Both the position numbers and the translations under genes were made by a program. This document shows, in pieces, positions 1 to 7,170 of a stretch of DNA of 8,919 bases (within the stretch, counting starts at the first letter, position 1; the number at the start of each line of letters is the position of its first letter). This stretch comes from an uncultured Oscillospiraceae bacterium (GTDB lineage Bacteria; Bacillota; Clostridia; Oscillospirales; Oscillospiraceae). The stretch is taken from the NCBI GenBank assembly GCA_934668605.1, contig CAKUNY010000079.1:1-8919 (forward strand), given 5' to 3'. Below the pieces are notes generated by a model that saw nothing but the letters and a program-made list of their open reading frames with translations, was not told the origin of the DNA and made no database searches.

Positions 1-495
1 ACGATCCGCGTGCCGGTGCATATGGTGGAGGTCATCAACAAGGCGACGCGCTGCAACCGCAAGCTCGTGCAGGAGCTTGGCCGGGAGCCGACGCTGGAGG
101 AAATCGCGGCGGAGCTGAATCTGCCGATCGAAAAGATCATTGAGGCAAACCGCACGGCGGCGGACACGCTGTCTCTGGACATGCCCGTCGGCGACGAGGA
201 GGATACGACCATCGGCTCGTTCGTCGAAGACGACAACACGCCGGGGCCTGCGGACGCGACATCCAATGCGCTTCTTGCTGAGGCGCTGGCGGAGATCCTC
301 GGGACGCTTACCGAGCGTGAGGCGGACGTTCTCAAGATGCGCTTCGGCATGTACGACGGCCGGACGCACACCCTCGAGGAGGTCGGTCAGATCTTCGGCG
401 TGACGCGCGAGCGCATCCGTCAGATCGAGAACAAGGCCATCCGCAAGCTGCGCCATCCGTCGCGCGCAAAGAAGATCAAGGATTTCTATTGTTAA
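1..495 (+). CDS. rpoD: Primary sigma factor RpoD/SigA, C-terminal part (5' end cut by window edge)
   Basis: This is the end of the housekeeping sigma-70 factor, which directs core RNA polymerase to -35/-10 promoters. The reading frame is open from base 1 (T-I-R-V-P-V-H-M-V-E), so 164 residues are present and the start lies off the left edge. Visible in order are region 3 (TIRVPVHMVE through LGREPTLEEIAAELNLP, about residues 1-50), the acidic segment GDEEDTTIGSFVEDD, then region 4 with TEREADVLKMRFGMYDGRTHTL and the -35-binding helix-turn-helix (EEVGQIFGVTRERIRQIENKA, about 124-151). It ends with the usual RHPSRAKKIKDF tail and TAA at 493-495. GTG at 10 and ATG at 22 are internal codons, not starts. 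The full region 3-4 match and the RTIRxPVHMVE-type motif point to the primary factor rather than an alternative sigma. A probable terminator follows directly. Confidence 0.97.
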   Translation, partial: TIRVPVHMVEVINKATRCNRKLVQELGREPTLEEIAAELNLPIEKIIEANRTAADTLSLDMPVGDEEDTTIGSFVEDDNTPGPADATSNALLAEALAEILGTLTEREADVLKMRFGMYDGRTHTLEEVGQIFGVTRERIRQIENKAIRKLRHPSRAKKIKDFYC

Positions 496-500
496 AGGAT

Positions 501-530
501 AAGCCCGGGGACAATGCGTCTCCGGGTTTT
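501..530 (+). terminator. Probable intrinsic terminator of the sigma factor gene
   Basis: A GC-rich hairpin starts 6 bases after the sigma factor stop. The arms CCCGGGGA (504-511) and TCTCCGGG (519-526) pair over 8 positions with one G-U and a 7-base loop. Weak A-T/G-U pairs extend the base through 501-503 and 527-529. The following T run is short (TTTT, 527-530), although a 7-T run lies further on at 545-551. The position and stem strength fit a rho-independent terminator; the short T tract makes its efficiency uncertain. Confidence 0.68.
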
Positions 531-560
531 GCCGCGTTTCGCCGTTTTTTTCGCGAAGGC

Positions 561-589
561 TTGATATTCTTACCAGACGATGGTAGAAT
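561..589 (+). promoter_or_regulatory. SigA-type promoter for ktrB and the downstream genes
   Basis: TTGATA (561-566) and TAGAAT (584-589) are separated by exactly 17 bases, and a TGn extension (TGG, 581-583) precedes the -10. Each hexamer differs from consensus at one or two positions. The predicted start of transcription is near A595, giving a leader of roughly 54 bases before the ktrB start codon. It sits after the sigma factor terminator and before the first gene of the tightly packed run, where a promoter is expected. An inverted repeat overlaps the spacer and the -10. Confidence 0.75.
566..589. repeat. Imperfect inverted repeat overlapping the ktrB promoter (candidate operator)
   Basis: TACCA (571-575) and TGGTA (581-585) are perfect inverted copies around the 5-base centre GACGA. 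The symmetry continues outward as ATTC (566-569) and GAAT (586-589), with one unpaired T at 570. The repeat covers the last base of the -35, the whole spacer and the -10. A dimeric regulator bound here would occlude RNA polymerase. Part of the symmetry could be chance, since TAGAAT is constrained by the promoter itself. Confidence 0.4.
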
Positions 590-613
590 AGAGCATCTTT
601 TATTTAATGTAGC

Positions 614-628
614 GCGCCAGATTGGCGC
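614..628 (+). other. Small hairpin in the ktrB leader
   Basis: GCGCCA (614-619) pairs perfectly with TGGCGC (623-628) around a 3-base loop. It ends 5 bases before the ktrB Shine-Dalgarno sequence (634-640). Alternative pairings exist (CCAG 617-620 with CTGG 628-631). It could affect transcript stability or ribosome access, but the leader is far too short for a c-di-AMP or K+ riboswitch. With promoter, inverted repeat and terminator, this accounts for the recognisable content of the 496-648 gap. Confidence 0.3.
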
Positions 629-633
629 TGGTT

Positions 634-640
634 TGGGAGG
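634..640 (+). promoter_or_regulatory. Ribosome binding site that sets the TTG start of ktrB
   Basis: TGGGAGG lies 8 bases upstream of the TTG codon at 649-651. The upstream in-frame TTG at 622 has no purine-rich site before it and would place this Shine-Dalgarno sequence inside the coding region. The 649 start is therefore preferred. Confidence 0.8.
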
Positions 641-648
641 ATTCTCTT

Positions 649-2028
649 TTGTCCGATAGACTGCGGGCGCTTGCCGCCTCGATTCAAAGGCCGTTTCGCA
701 GGATGCGGCCGCCGCAGATCGTCGTGCTGGTGTTTCTGGCGCTGGTACTGACAGGCGGCGCAATTCTATGTCTGCCGGTCTGCGCAAAGTCCGGAGAGCC
801 CACGAGCTTTCTGACGGCGCTTTTTACCGCGACATCCGCCACATGCGTGACGGGACTCATCCCGGTGGACACGGGCACATATTGGAGCACATTCGGTCAG
901 GTCGTCATTATCGTTCTCATTCAGCTGGGTGGCCTCGGCTTTATGACTGTCTCGACGATTTTCTTTCTCGCGCTCCGGCGGCGCATTGGCCTTAGGCAGC
1001 GGATGGTTCTGGCGCAGGGACTCGGCGTGAGCTCGATGAGCGGCGTGGTTCGCTATGTGCGAAACGTGATTCTCGGTACGTTCTGCGTCGAGGGCGCGGG
1101 CGCGCTGATTCTCTTTTTCCGGTTCCTGCCGGAGTTTGGCGCGGGGACGGCGCTATGGTACGGCGTATTTCATTCGATCTCCGCGTTCTGCAACGCCGGC
1201 TTTGACATTCTGGCGGATGTTTCCTACGGCGGAAGCGTCGCGCGGTATGTGACAGATCCGGTTGTGAATCTCACGTTGATGGCCTTGATCGTCATCGGCA
1301 GCCTCGGCTTTTCCGTCTGGGGCGAGATTCGCCATACAAAAAGGTTTTCGCGGCTTTCCGTCTACGCAAGGCTCGTGATTCTCATTACGTTGGGTCTCAT
1401 TTTTGGCGGCGGCGCGCTGTTCGCGCTTCTCGAGTGGAACAATCCCGGAACGATCGGAGATTTTACGCCGGGCGGGAAAATTCTGGCATCACTTTTCCAA
1501 TCGGTGACGCTCCGCACGGCTGGCTTTGCCAGCTTCAATCAGGACGCGCTGACGGAGGCGTCGAAGGTGCTCTCCGATCTTCTCATGTTCGTGGGCGGCT
1601 CGTCCGGATCGACGGCGGGCGGCGTGAAGACGGTGACGATGGGGCTTGTGGTTCTGTCCGCGATCAGCACCATGCGCGGCAGAAGACAGGTGACAGTGTT
1701 CGGCCGGTCGATCGCGCAGGAAGACATTTCAAGCGCCGTGTCCATCGCGCTTCTGGTGATGGGGCTGTCGCTTCTCGGCGCGGCGGTCATTACCGTGTGC
1801 GACGGGTGCAGCTTTATGAACGCCATTTACGAGACGATTTCCGCGCTTTGCACGGTGGGACTCACGACCGGCATCACGCCGACGCTTTGCACAGCTTCCA
1901 AGCTCATTTTGATCGTCTTCATGTTCTTCGGCCGCGTCGGCATTATGACCATCGGCGTCGGCTTTATGATGGGCGACCGCGCGAAAGAGCGCGTGCAGTA
2001 CGCCCAGACCAAGGTCATGATCGGGTAA
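649..2028 (+). CDS. ktrB: Potassium uptake transporter membrane subunit KtrB (TrkH/KtrB family)
   Basis: KtrB is the ion-conducting membrane subunit of a Ktr-type K+ uptake system (Na+-dependent in studied examples) and works as a dimer on a cytoplasmic KtrA ring. The protein is 459 residues, usual for KtrB. A basic N-terminus (to about residue 22) precedes the first membrane helix (about 24-43). Four pore-loop motifs, one per M1-P-M2 repeat, are present with their filter glycines: ATCVTGL (Gly69), FCNAGFD (Gly184), TLRTAGF (Gly292) and LCTVGLTTG (Gly404). The flexible intramembrane gate loop rich in Gly/Ser/Thr (GGSSGSTAGGVKT, about 316-328) follows the third repeat. The start is TTG at 649, chosen for its Shine-Dalgarno site; a TTG at 622 would add nine residues. 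ktrA follows after 51 bases, which show only its ribosome binding site. TrkH is the alternative name, but length and the small single-RCK partner favour Ktr. Confidence 0.95.
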   Translation: MSDRLRALAASIQRPFRRMRPPQIVVLVFLALVLTGGAILCLPVCAKSGEPTSFLTALFTATSATCVTGLIPVDTGTYWSTFGQVVIIVLIQLGGLGFMTVSTIFFLALRRRIGLRQRMVLAQGLGVSSMSGVVRYVRNVILGTFCVEGAGALILFFRFLPEFGAGTALWYGVFHSISAFCNAGFDILADVSYGGSVARYVTDPVVNLTLMALIVIGSLGFSVWGEIRHTKRFSRLSVYARLVILITLGLIFGGGALFALLEWNNPGTIGDFTPGGKILASLFQSVTLRTAGFASFNQDALTEASKVLSDLLMFVGGSSGSTAGGVKTVTMGLVVLSAISTMRGRRQVTVFGRSIAQEDISSAVSIALLVMGLSLLGAAVITVCDGCSFMNAIYETISALCTVGLTTGITPTLCTASKLILIVFMFFGRVGIMTIGVGFMMGDRAKERVQYAQTKVMIG

Positions 2029-2079
2029 TCGTCAGTCGAAACCCCTTCCAGACCAGTAATTTCGGATAGGAGATAGCGT

Positions 2080-2727
2080 ATGAAAAAATCGTATGTTGTG
2101 ATCGGTATGGGTCGGTTCGGCTCGAGCGTTGCCGAGCGGCTGTATGAGCTCGGCAACGAAGTGCTCGCCATCGACACAGACCCCGATAAGGTGCAGCGCA
2201 TGGAATCCAAGGTGACCTGCGCCGTGGTCGCGGACGCGCGGGACGAAGAGGTTCTGCGCTCGCTCGGCGCGAGAAGCTGCGACTGCGCGGTGGTCGCCAT
2301 CGGCTCTGATTTGGCCACCTGCATCATCGCGACCTTGAATCTGAAAGATCTTGGTGTGCCGCAGGTTATCTGCAAGGCAACCGACGAGCTGCGCAAAAAG
2401 GCGCTCGAAAAGGTGGGAGCCGACCGCGTCGTGATTCCGGAGCGCGAGACTGGTATCAAGCTGGCGCAGGCCATCACGTCGTCGAGCATTCTCGATTTCA
2501 TCGAGCTCTCGAAGGACTGCGGCATTGCCGAGATTCCCACGCCGGAAAGCTGGTGCGGAAAGACGCTGCGCGAGCTCAACATCCGCGCAAAGCTGGGCGT
2601 CAATATCATCGCTATCCGCCACGACGGAAAAATCGACGTCGCCCCGGGCGCGGACTTTGCGCTGAAGGAAAACACCGTGCTCGTTGTGCTCGGCACAAAC
2701 GACAAGCTGGTAAAGCTCAAGCCATGA
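2080..2727 (+). CDS. ktrA: Potassium uptake regulatory subunit KtrA (RCK domain protein)
   Basis: KtrA is the soluble gating subunit: eight copies form a ring under a KtrB dimer, and ATP/ADP binding opens or closes transport. The protein has 215 residues, typical for KtrA, with a single RCK unit, unlike the roughly 450-residue double-RCK TrkA. An N-terminal Rossmann RCK_N domain begins VVIGMGRFGSSVAE (glycine motif Gly9-Gly11-Gly14), with the nucleotide-ribose acidic residue in LAIDTD (Asp32) and VVADARDEEVL after it. RCK_C occupies about 135-215 (IPTPESWCGKTLRELNIR, then LGVNIIAIRHDGKI). RCK_C of Firmicute KtrA proteins commonly binds c-di-AMP, which inhibits uptake; that this one does so is inferred. 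AGGAG (2068-2072) lies 7 bases before the ATG. The stop overlaps the next start by 4 bases (ATGA). Confidence 0.95.
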   Translation: MKKSYVVIGMGRFGSSVAERLYELGNEVLAIDTDPDKVQRMESKVTCAVVADARDEEVLRSLGARSCDCAVVAIGSDLATCIIATLNLKDLGVPQVICKATDELRKKALEKVGADRVVIPERETGIKLAQAITSSSILDFIELSKDCGIAEIPTPESWCGKTLRELNIRAKLGVNIIAIRHDGKIDVAPGADFALKENTVLVVLGTNDKLVKLKP

Positions 2728-3482
2728 GACAGGAGCATATCACAAGCCGGCAGAACCCGCTTCTGGTGCACATCCGAAAGCTATCTTCGTCCAGAAGCTG
2801 CCGAAAGGCCTCGGGAGAATTTGTCGCCGAGGGGACGAAGCTGTTGGACGAGGCGGCAAAATGGTGGCCGGATCTGCGGGTCGTCGTGTGCCGCGAGAAT
2901 ATTACATTATGTAACCTTCCAGATACGGTGCGGGTCGTAACGGTGCCGGAGGACGTTCTCAGGAGCGTTTCGACCGTCGATACGCCGCAGGGCGCGATTT
3001 TTGTGTGCGGCCTGCCGCAGAAGACGCAGGCTGAGCTTACCCCCGGGACGCTGCTGTTAGATGGCATTCAGGATCCCGGAAACCTTGGGACGATCCTCAG
3101 AACCGCCGATGCGCTGGGCGTGCCGGTGGCGCTTCTGGATGGCTGCGCCGACCCCTACAGCTATAAAACTGTGCGCGCGTCGATGGGCGCGGTGTTTCGC
3201 ATGAAAGTGCCGCAGATCACGGAAGAAGAGGCGCTGGCGCAGTGCAGGGAGAAAAAACTTATGTTAACCGTTACGGCGCTCAGCGACAAAGCGGTCGATA
3301 TCCGGAGCGCAGATTTCACAAACGCCGTCGCCGTCATCGGAAGCGAGGGGCAGGGCGTTCGCAAATCGCTGCTTCTTGCGGCGGATAAAAGTGTGATCAT
3401 TCCCATGCAGCCGCACTGCGAATCATTAAACGCGGCCATTGCGGCGGCAATCGTCATGTGGCAAATGAAAAACAGCCAATAA
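2724..3482 (+). CDS. TrmH/SpoU-family RNA 2'-O-ribose methyltransferase
   Basis: This is a SPOUT-class enzyme that moves a methyl group from S-adenosylmethionine to a ribose 2'-OH of rRNA or tRNA. It has 252 residues. An N-terminal substrate-binding domain (about 5-95; ITSRQNPLLVHIRKL, FVAEGTKLLDEA) resembles the L30e-like domain of RlmB/TsnR/YsgA types. The catalytic knot carries motif 1 (LLDGIQDPGNLGTILRTAD, with Asn120 and Arg126), motif 2 (AVIGSEGQGV, 203-212, with Glu208) and motif 3 (IPMQPHCESLNAAIAAAI, with Ser234 and Asn236). The target nucleotide cannot be read from sequence, so no symbol is given; 23S rRNA is the commonest target of this shape. The ATG overlaps the ktrA stop (ATGA, 2724-2727) and lacks a strong Shine-Dalgarno sequence, suggesting translation coupled to ktrA. 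An AT-rich patch at 2895-2916 contrasts with the GC-rich surroundings. Confidence 0.92.
   Translation: MRQEHITSRQNPLLVHIRKLSSSRSCRKASGEFVAEGTKLLDEAAKWWPDLRVVVCRENITLCNLPDTVRVVTVPEDVLRSVSTVDTPQGAIFVCGLPQKTQAELTPGTLLLDGIQDPGNLGTILRTADALGVPVALLDGCADPYSYKTVRASMGAVFRMKVPQITEEEALAQCREKKLMLTVTALSDKAVDIRSADFTNAVAVIGSEGQGVRKSLLLAADKSVIIPMQPHCESLNAAIAAAIVMWQMKNSQ
2902..2914. repeat. Perfect 13-base palindrome inside the RNA methyltransferase gene
   Basis: TTACATTATGTAA is a perfect inverted repeat with a single central T. It lies in a short AT-rich island in an otherwise GC-rich gene and encodes part of N-I-T-L-C-N using AT-rich codons (ATT, ACA, TTA). It has the look of a dimeric repressor site but has no obvious promoter beside it. 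It may be chance. Confidence 0.3.
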
Positions 3483-3507
3483 GGCAGCGCACTTTTGCAG
3501 TGCTGCC
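3483..3507 (+). other. Intercistronic hairpin between the methyltransferase gene and dprA
   Basis: GGCAGCGC (3483-3490) pairs with GTGCTGCC (3500-3507) over 8 positions with one G-U, around a 9-base loop. It starts at the base after the methyltransferase stop codon and ends 9 bases before the dprA Shine-Dalgarno sequence. An A-rich stretch follows instead of a T run, so it is not a + strand intrinsic terminator. Likely roles are a block to exonucleases, an RNA processing site or a spacer insulating dprA translation. Confidence 0.5.
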
Positions 3508-3516
3508 ACAAAAAAC

Positions 3517-3521
3517 GGAGG
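3517..3521 (+). promoter_or_regulatory. Ribosome binding site that sets the dprA start
   Basis: GGAGG lies 8 bases upstream of ATG 3530. The alternative in-frame ATG at 3458 sits inside the methyltransferase gene, would put the intercistronic hairpin in coding sequence and would add 24 residues unlike the DprA family, so 3530 is preferred. The ATG at 3523 is in another frame. Confidence 0.85.
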
Positions 3522-3529
3522 ATGGACGG

Positions 3530-4780
3530 ATGCTCAAGTACTGGATCTGGCTCAGCACACGAGAGGGCGTTTCCAACGTGCAGGCGCTCTCGCTTCTTTC
3601 GCGCTTCGGCTCTGCCGTAGACATCTATCAGGCGGACGAGGATGCGCTGCGGGAGGCGGACGGAAGACCTGTTCCGGCGAGTCTGCTTGATAAGTCGCTC
3701 ACCGGCTCTGAGATTATTTTGCAGCAGTGCTATCAGAAAAATATCCACGTCATGACCATTCAGGACGCGCAGTATCCGGCGCGTCTGCGCGCGATTTCCG
3801 ACCCTCCCATCGTTTTATACTATAAGGGCGTGTTCCCGGCCATCGATACTTCGCCCGTCCTTGCAATGGTCGGCACGAGAAAGGCCTCTGCTTACGGGCT
3901 CATGCAGGCAAAGCGCCTGGGCTATCAGGTCGCGAAAAGCGGCGGTATCGTCGTCTCCGGCGGCGCGGAGGGCATTGACACGATGTGCCTGACCGGAGCA
4001 TTGACCGCAGATCGGCCCGTGATCGCGGTGCTCGGCGGCGGAGTGGACGTTGTGTATCCGGCGAGCAACCGGACGCTCTTTGAGGATATCGCGGCGCACG
4101 GCTGCCTCATCAGCGAATATCCGCCGCAGACGGCTGCGCTCGGCTCTCATTTCCCGGTCAGAAACCGGATCATCAGCGCGCTTTCTCTGGGTGTTGTCGT
4201 TGTCGAAGCGCCAAAGCGCTCGGGCGCGCTCATCACGGCGAACCTGGCTTTGGAGCAGGGAAGAGACGTGTTTACGATTCCCGGCAACGTCGGCACAGCG
4301 ACCTGCGAGGGAAATATCCAGCTTCTGCGCGAGGGCGCGATCGTGGTGGAAGACGGCTGGGATATTATGAAGGAGTATGTCCATCTCTATCCGGAGCTCG
4401 TGTCCCATCAGCCGAAGGCCATCCCCATGCAGCTGACCCCGGAGCAGCGGAAAAAGGCCGTAAAGCCGTCCGGAGCGACTTCGCCGCGGGCAAAAAAGAC
4501 GGAGAAAAAAGCAAGTTCGTCCGCGCCTTCCGACACAAAAGTCATTGACAAGTCGGAAAACAGGGCTTATATTGACGTACAGGAAATTTTGGGCGCTTTG
4601 TCTCCCGACGAAAAGGCTGCCATCAGCCAGCTGACGAACGGAGAAAAGCACATTGATCAGATCATTGCCGCAAGCCAGATTCCCGCCGCGCGCATTACCT
4701 CCGCGCTGACGCTGCTGCAAATCAAGGGCTATGTCCGCTCGCTTCCGGGCAAGCGCTTTTCGCTCGCGGAAAAACAATAA
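3530..4780 (+). CDS. dprA: DNA processing protein DprA (Smf)
   Basis: DprA binds incoming single-stranded DNA during natural transformation and loads RecA on it; it is conserved even where competence is not known. The 416-residue protein has an N-terminal helical domain (MLKYWIWLSTREGVSNVQAL, about 1-75), then the extended Rossmann DprA core: YPARLRAISDPPIVLYYKG, VGTRKASAYG (114-123), VSGGAEGID, GGGVDVVYPASN, FPVRNRIISALS (208-219), SGALITANLALEQGRDVF and IPGN. The core Arg/Lys-rich DNA-contact motifs are intact. A Lys/Ser/Ala-rich linker (about 300-345) leads to a C-terminal winged-helix domain (about 357-416; LSPDEKAAISQL to LPGKRFSLA). The start is ATG 3530 on the GGAGG site. topA follows after 15 bases, the classic Firmicute neighbour. 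No other competence gene is in view, so whether this strain is transformable cannot be judged. Confidence 0.97.
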   Translation: MLKYWIWLSTREGVSNVQALSLLSRFGSAVDIYQADEDALREADGRPVPASLLDKSLTGSEIILQQCYQKNIHVMTIQDAQYPARLRAISDPPIVLYYKGVFPAIDTSPVLAMVGTRKASAYGLMQAKRLGYQVAKSGGIVVSGGAEGIDTMCLTGALTADRPVIAVLGGGVDVVYPASNRTLFEDIAAHGCLISEYPPQTAALGSHFPVRNRIISALSLGVVVVEAPKRSGALITANLALEQGRDVFTIPGNVGTATCEGNIQLLREGAIVVEDGWDIMKEYVHLYPELVSHQPKAIPMQLTPEQRKKAVKPSGATSPRAKKTEKKASSSAPSDTKVIDKSENRAYIDVQEILGALSPDEKAAISQLTNGEKHIDQIIAASQIPAARITSALTLLQIKGYVRSLPGKRFSLAEKQ

Positions 4781-4785
4781 CATTT

Positions 4786-4790
4786 GGAGG
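4786..4790 (+). promoter_or_regulatory. Ribosome binding site that sets the topA start
   Basis: GGAGG lies 5 bases before ATG 4796. A TTG at 4784 is in frame but would use this same purine run as coding sequence and has no site of its own. ATG 4796 gives the family-typical short lead into the LVIVESPSKA motif. Confidence 0.88.
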
Positions 4791-4795
4791 CACGC

Positions 4796-7170
4796 ATGCC
4801 GAACGCAAAAACCAACCTCGTGATCGTCGAGTCGCCGTCAAAAGCGAAGACGATCGGAAAATACTTAGGGCCTGACTATCAGGTCAAGGCCAGCATGGGA
4901 CATCTGCGCGATCTGCGCAAGAGCACCATGAGCGTGGACATTGAACACGATTTTGAACCCGAATACTACCCCATCAAGGGAAAAGAGGATATCATCAAGG
5001 ACTTGCAGTCTGCCGCGGCCAAGAGCGCGAACGTCTTTCTCGCAACCGACCCTGACCGCGAGGGAGAGGCCATTTCGTGGCACTTAAAATATCTGCTGGA
5101 CATCCCGGACGATAAGACCTACCGCGTGACGTTCAACGAGATCACAAAGGACGTTGTGCGCAAGGCCATCGCCGCGCCGCGCGCCATTGATCAGAACCTC
5201 GTTGACGCGCAGCAGGCAAGACGCGTATTAGACCGCATCGTCGGCTATCAGCTCAGCCCCTTGCTTTGGAAAAAGGTGCGCCGGGGCTTGTCGGCCGGAC
5301 GCGTGCAGTCGGTTGCGACGCGCCTTGTTGTCGACCGCGAAAACGAGATCCGCGCCTTTACGCCGCAGGAATACTGGACGATCGACGCTTCTTTGGATCG
5401 CGTAGGAAAGCCCGGCGGATTTACCGCGCGGTATTACGGCGATCCCAAAAAGAATGACCTCGGAAACCGGGAAGATGCAGACAAGGTGCTCTCGCAGATC
5501 GCGGGAAAGCCCTTTACGGTGCAGAGCGTCAAAAAAACGCAGCGCCGGAAAAATCCCGCGCCGCCCTTCATTACCTCGAGTCTTCAGCAGGAGGCCTCGC
5601 GCAAGCTGAACCTGACGCCGAAGCGCACGATGATGCTTGCCCAGCAGCTCTATGAAGGCGTGGAGCTGCGCGAAGAGGGCTCCGTCGGCCTCATTACCTA
5701 TATGAGAACAGACTCGCTTCGTATCTCGGAAGAGGCGCTTGCCGCCGCCGGAGAGGTCATCCGCAGCCGCTATGGTGAAAAATACTATCCGGGTCAGCCC
5801 CGGCGCTATAAGCCCAAGGCCAACGCGCAGGACGGCCACGAGGCCATTCGCCCGAGCAACGTCGCGCTCTATCCGGAGCTGGTCGAGCATGATCTGACGA
5901 AGGATCAGTTCCGTCTTTATAAGCTTATCTGGAACCGGTTTATTGCCTCGCAGATGGAAAATGCCGTGTACGATGTGACGGCGATCGAAGCCGCGTGCGA
6001 AAACCAGGTTTTCAGAGCCACGCACCAGTCTGTCGCGTTCCCCGGCTTTACGGCAATTTATGAAGAGGGAAAAGACGATGAGCAGGAAGCCGTCGGCTCA
6101 CCGCTTCCCGATCTTGCCGAGGGCGAAGCGCTCAAGCTTTTGTCCACCGACCCGCAGCAGCACTTTACGCAGCCGCCCGCGCGCTATACCGAGGCGACGC
6201 TCGTGCGCGCGATGGAGGAAAAGGGCGTCGGCCGTCCGTCGACGTATGCAACCATCGTTTCGACCATTCAGGATCGCGAGTATGTCCAGAAGATCGACAA
6301 GCGGCTTTCGCCGACACCCCTCGGCGAGGTTGTGAACGGTCTTATGATGGAGCACTTCCAGAACGTGATCAACGTTGAGTTTACCGCCGGGATGGAGGCC
6401 GAGCTCGACGAGGTCGAAGAGGGCAAGATCTACTGGAAGCGCGTTTTGGAGGAGTTCTACAAGGGCTTCCATCAGGAGATGGAGGAAGCGGAAGAGGCGC
6501 TCAAGGATGTGCGGCTCAAGGTACCGGACGAGGTGACGGAGGAAAAGTGCGACCTTTGCGGGCGCAACCTCGTCGTAAAATCCGGCCGCTTCGGAAAATT
6601 CCTCGCCTGCCCGGGATACCCCGAGTGCAAATTTACAAAACCGATCGTCGAGCGCATGCCGGGCAGATGCCCGCGCTGCGGCAGCACGATTTTGAAGCGC
6701 AAAAGCAAGCGCGGATACGCATATTATGCCTGCGAGCGCGGCGCGGAGTGCGGCTTTATGACCTGGGACGTGCCGACCGAGCACGACTGCCCGGAATGCG
6801 GCCAGACGATGTTCAAACGCTCCGGCAGAGGCGCCATGAAGCCCTTCTGCATCAACCCCGCCTGCCCCAATTTCCTTCCCGAGGACAAGCGCGGCTATCG
6901 CAAAAAGCCCGCTGCGGCGGAAACTGCCGAGCCGGGCGCGGAGGACGCGAAGCTTCCGTCCGAGCCCATTGCAGCGGAACCGGAGGAAACGCCCGCAAAG
7001 AAAGCGACGAAGAAGGCCTCTGAAAAGAAGCCGGCAGCGAAAAAGACAACGGCGAAAACCGCCGCTGCGAAGAAGACTGCCGCAAAGACAACAAAGAAAG
7101 CAGCGGACAAGGACGCAGACGAGAAGCCCAAAAAGGCCTCGACGCGCCGGACGAAAAAGGAAGAGACAAC

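Noticed and set aside
545..551. T7 run after the sigma factor gene as a second terminator
   Set aside because: I could not find a stable stem directly upstream of it; GCG-TTT-CGC at 534-542 gives only three pairs. The 501-530 hairpin is the better candidate.
590..648. Possible c-di-AMP (ydaO) or other riboswitch ahead of ktrB
   Set aside because: The leader from the predicted transcript start is only about 54 bases, too short for known c-di-AMP riboswitches, and shows only one small hairpin.
1434..2069. Second + strand open frame overlapping ktrB in another phase
   Set aside because: Its translation is Arg/His-rich with no family resemblance, whereas the ktrB frame carries the third and fourth pore loops across the same bases.
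2553..2723. N-terminal extension of the RNA methyltransferase inside ktrA
   Set aside because: The in-frame sequence upstream of 2724 is Arg-rich out-of-frame ktrA; the family N-terminus begins at the ATG that overlaps the ktrA stop.
1827..2771. Minus-strand open frame (314 codons) opposite ktrB/ktrA
   Set aside because: Its translation is Ser/Thr-rich low-complexity, it spans two real genes and their gap, and it has no convincing ribosome site or family signature.
3458..3529. N-terminal extension of DprA from ATG 3458
   Set aside because: It overlaps the methyltransferase gene and the intercistronic hairpin, has no ribosome site, and encodes residues unlike DprA; ATG 3530 has GGAGG at good spacing.
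3815..4783. Long minus-strand open frame (322 codons) opposite dprA
   Set aside because: It lies entirely against a gene with clear DprA motifs, its translation is Arg/Ala/His-rich without recognisable domains, and long antisense frames are expected in GC-rich coding DNA.
5228..6025. Minus-strand open frame (265 codons) opposite topA
   Set aside because: It is an antisense shadow of the topA core; the + strand codes for conserved topoisomerase motifs through the whole interval.
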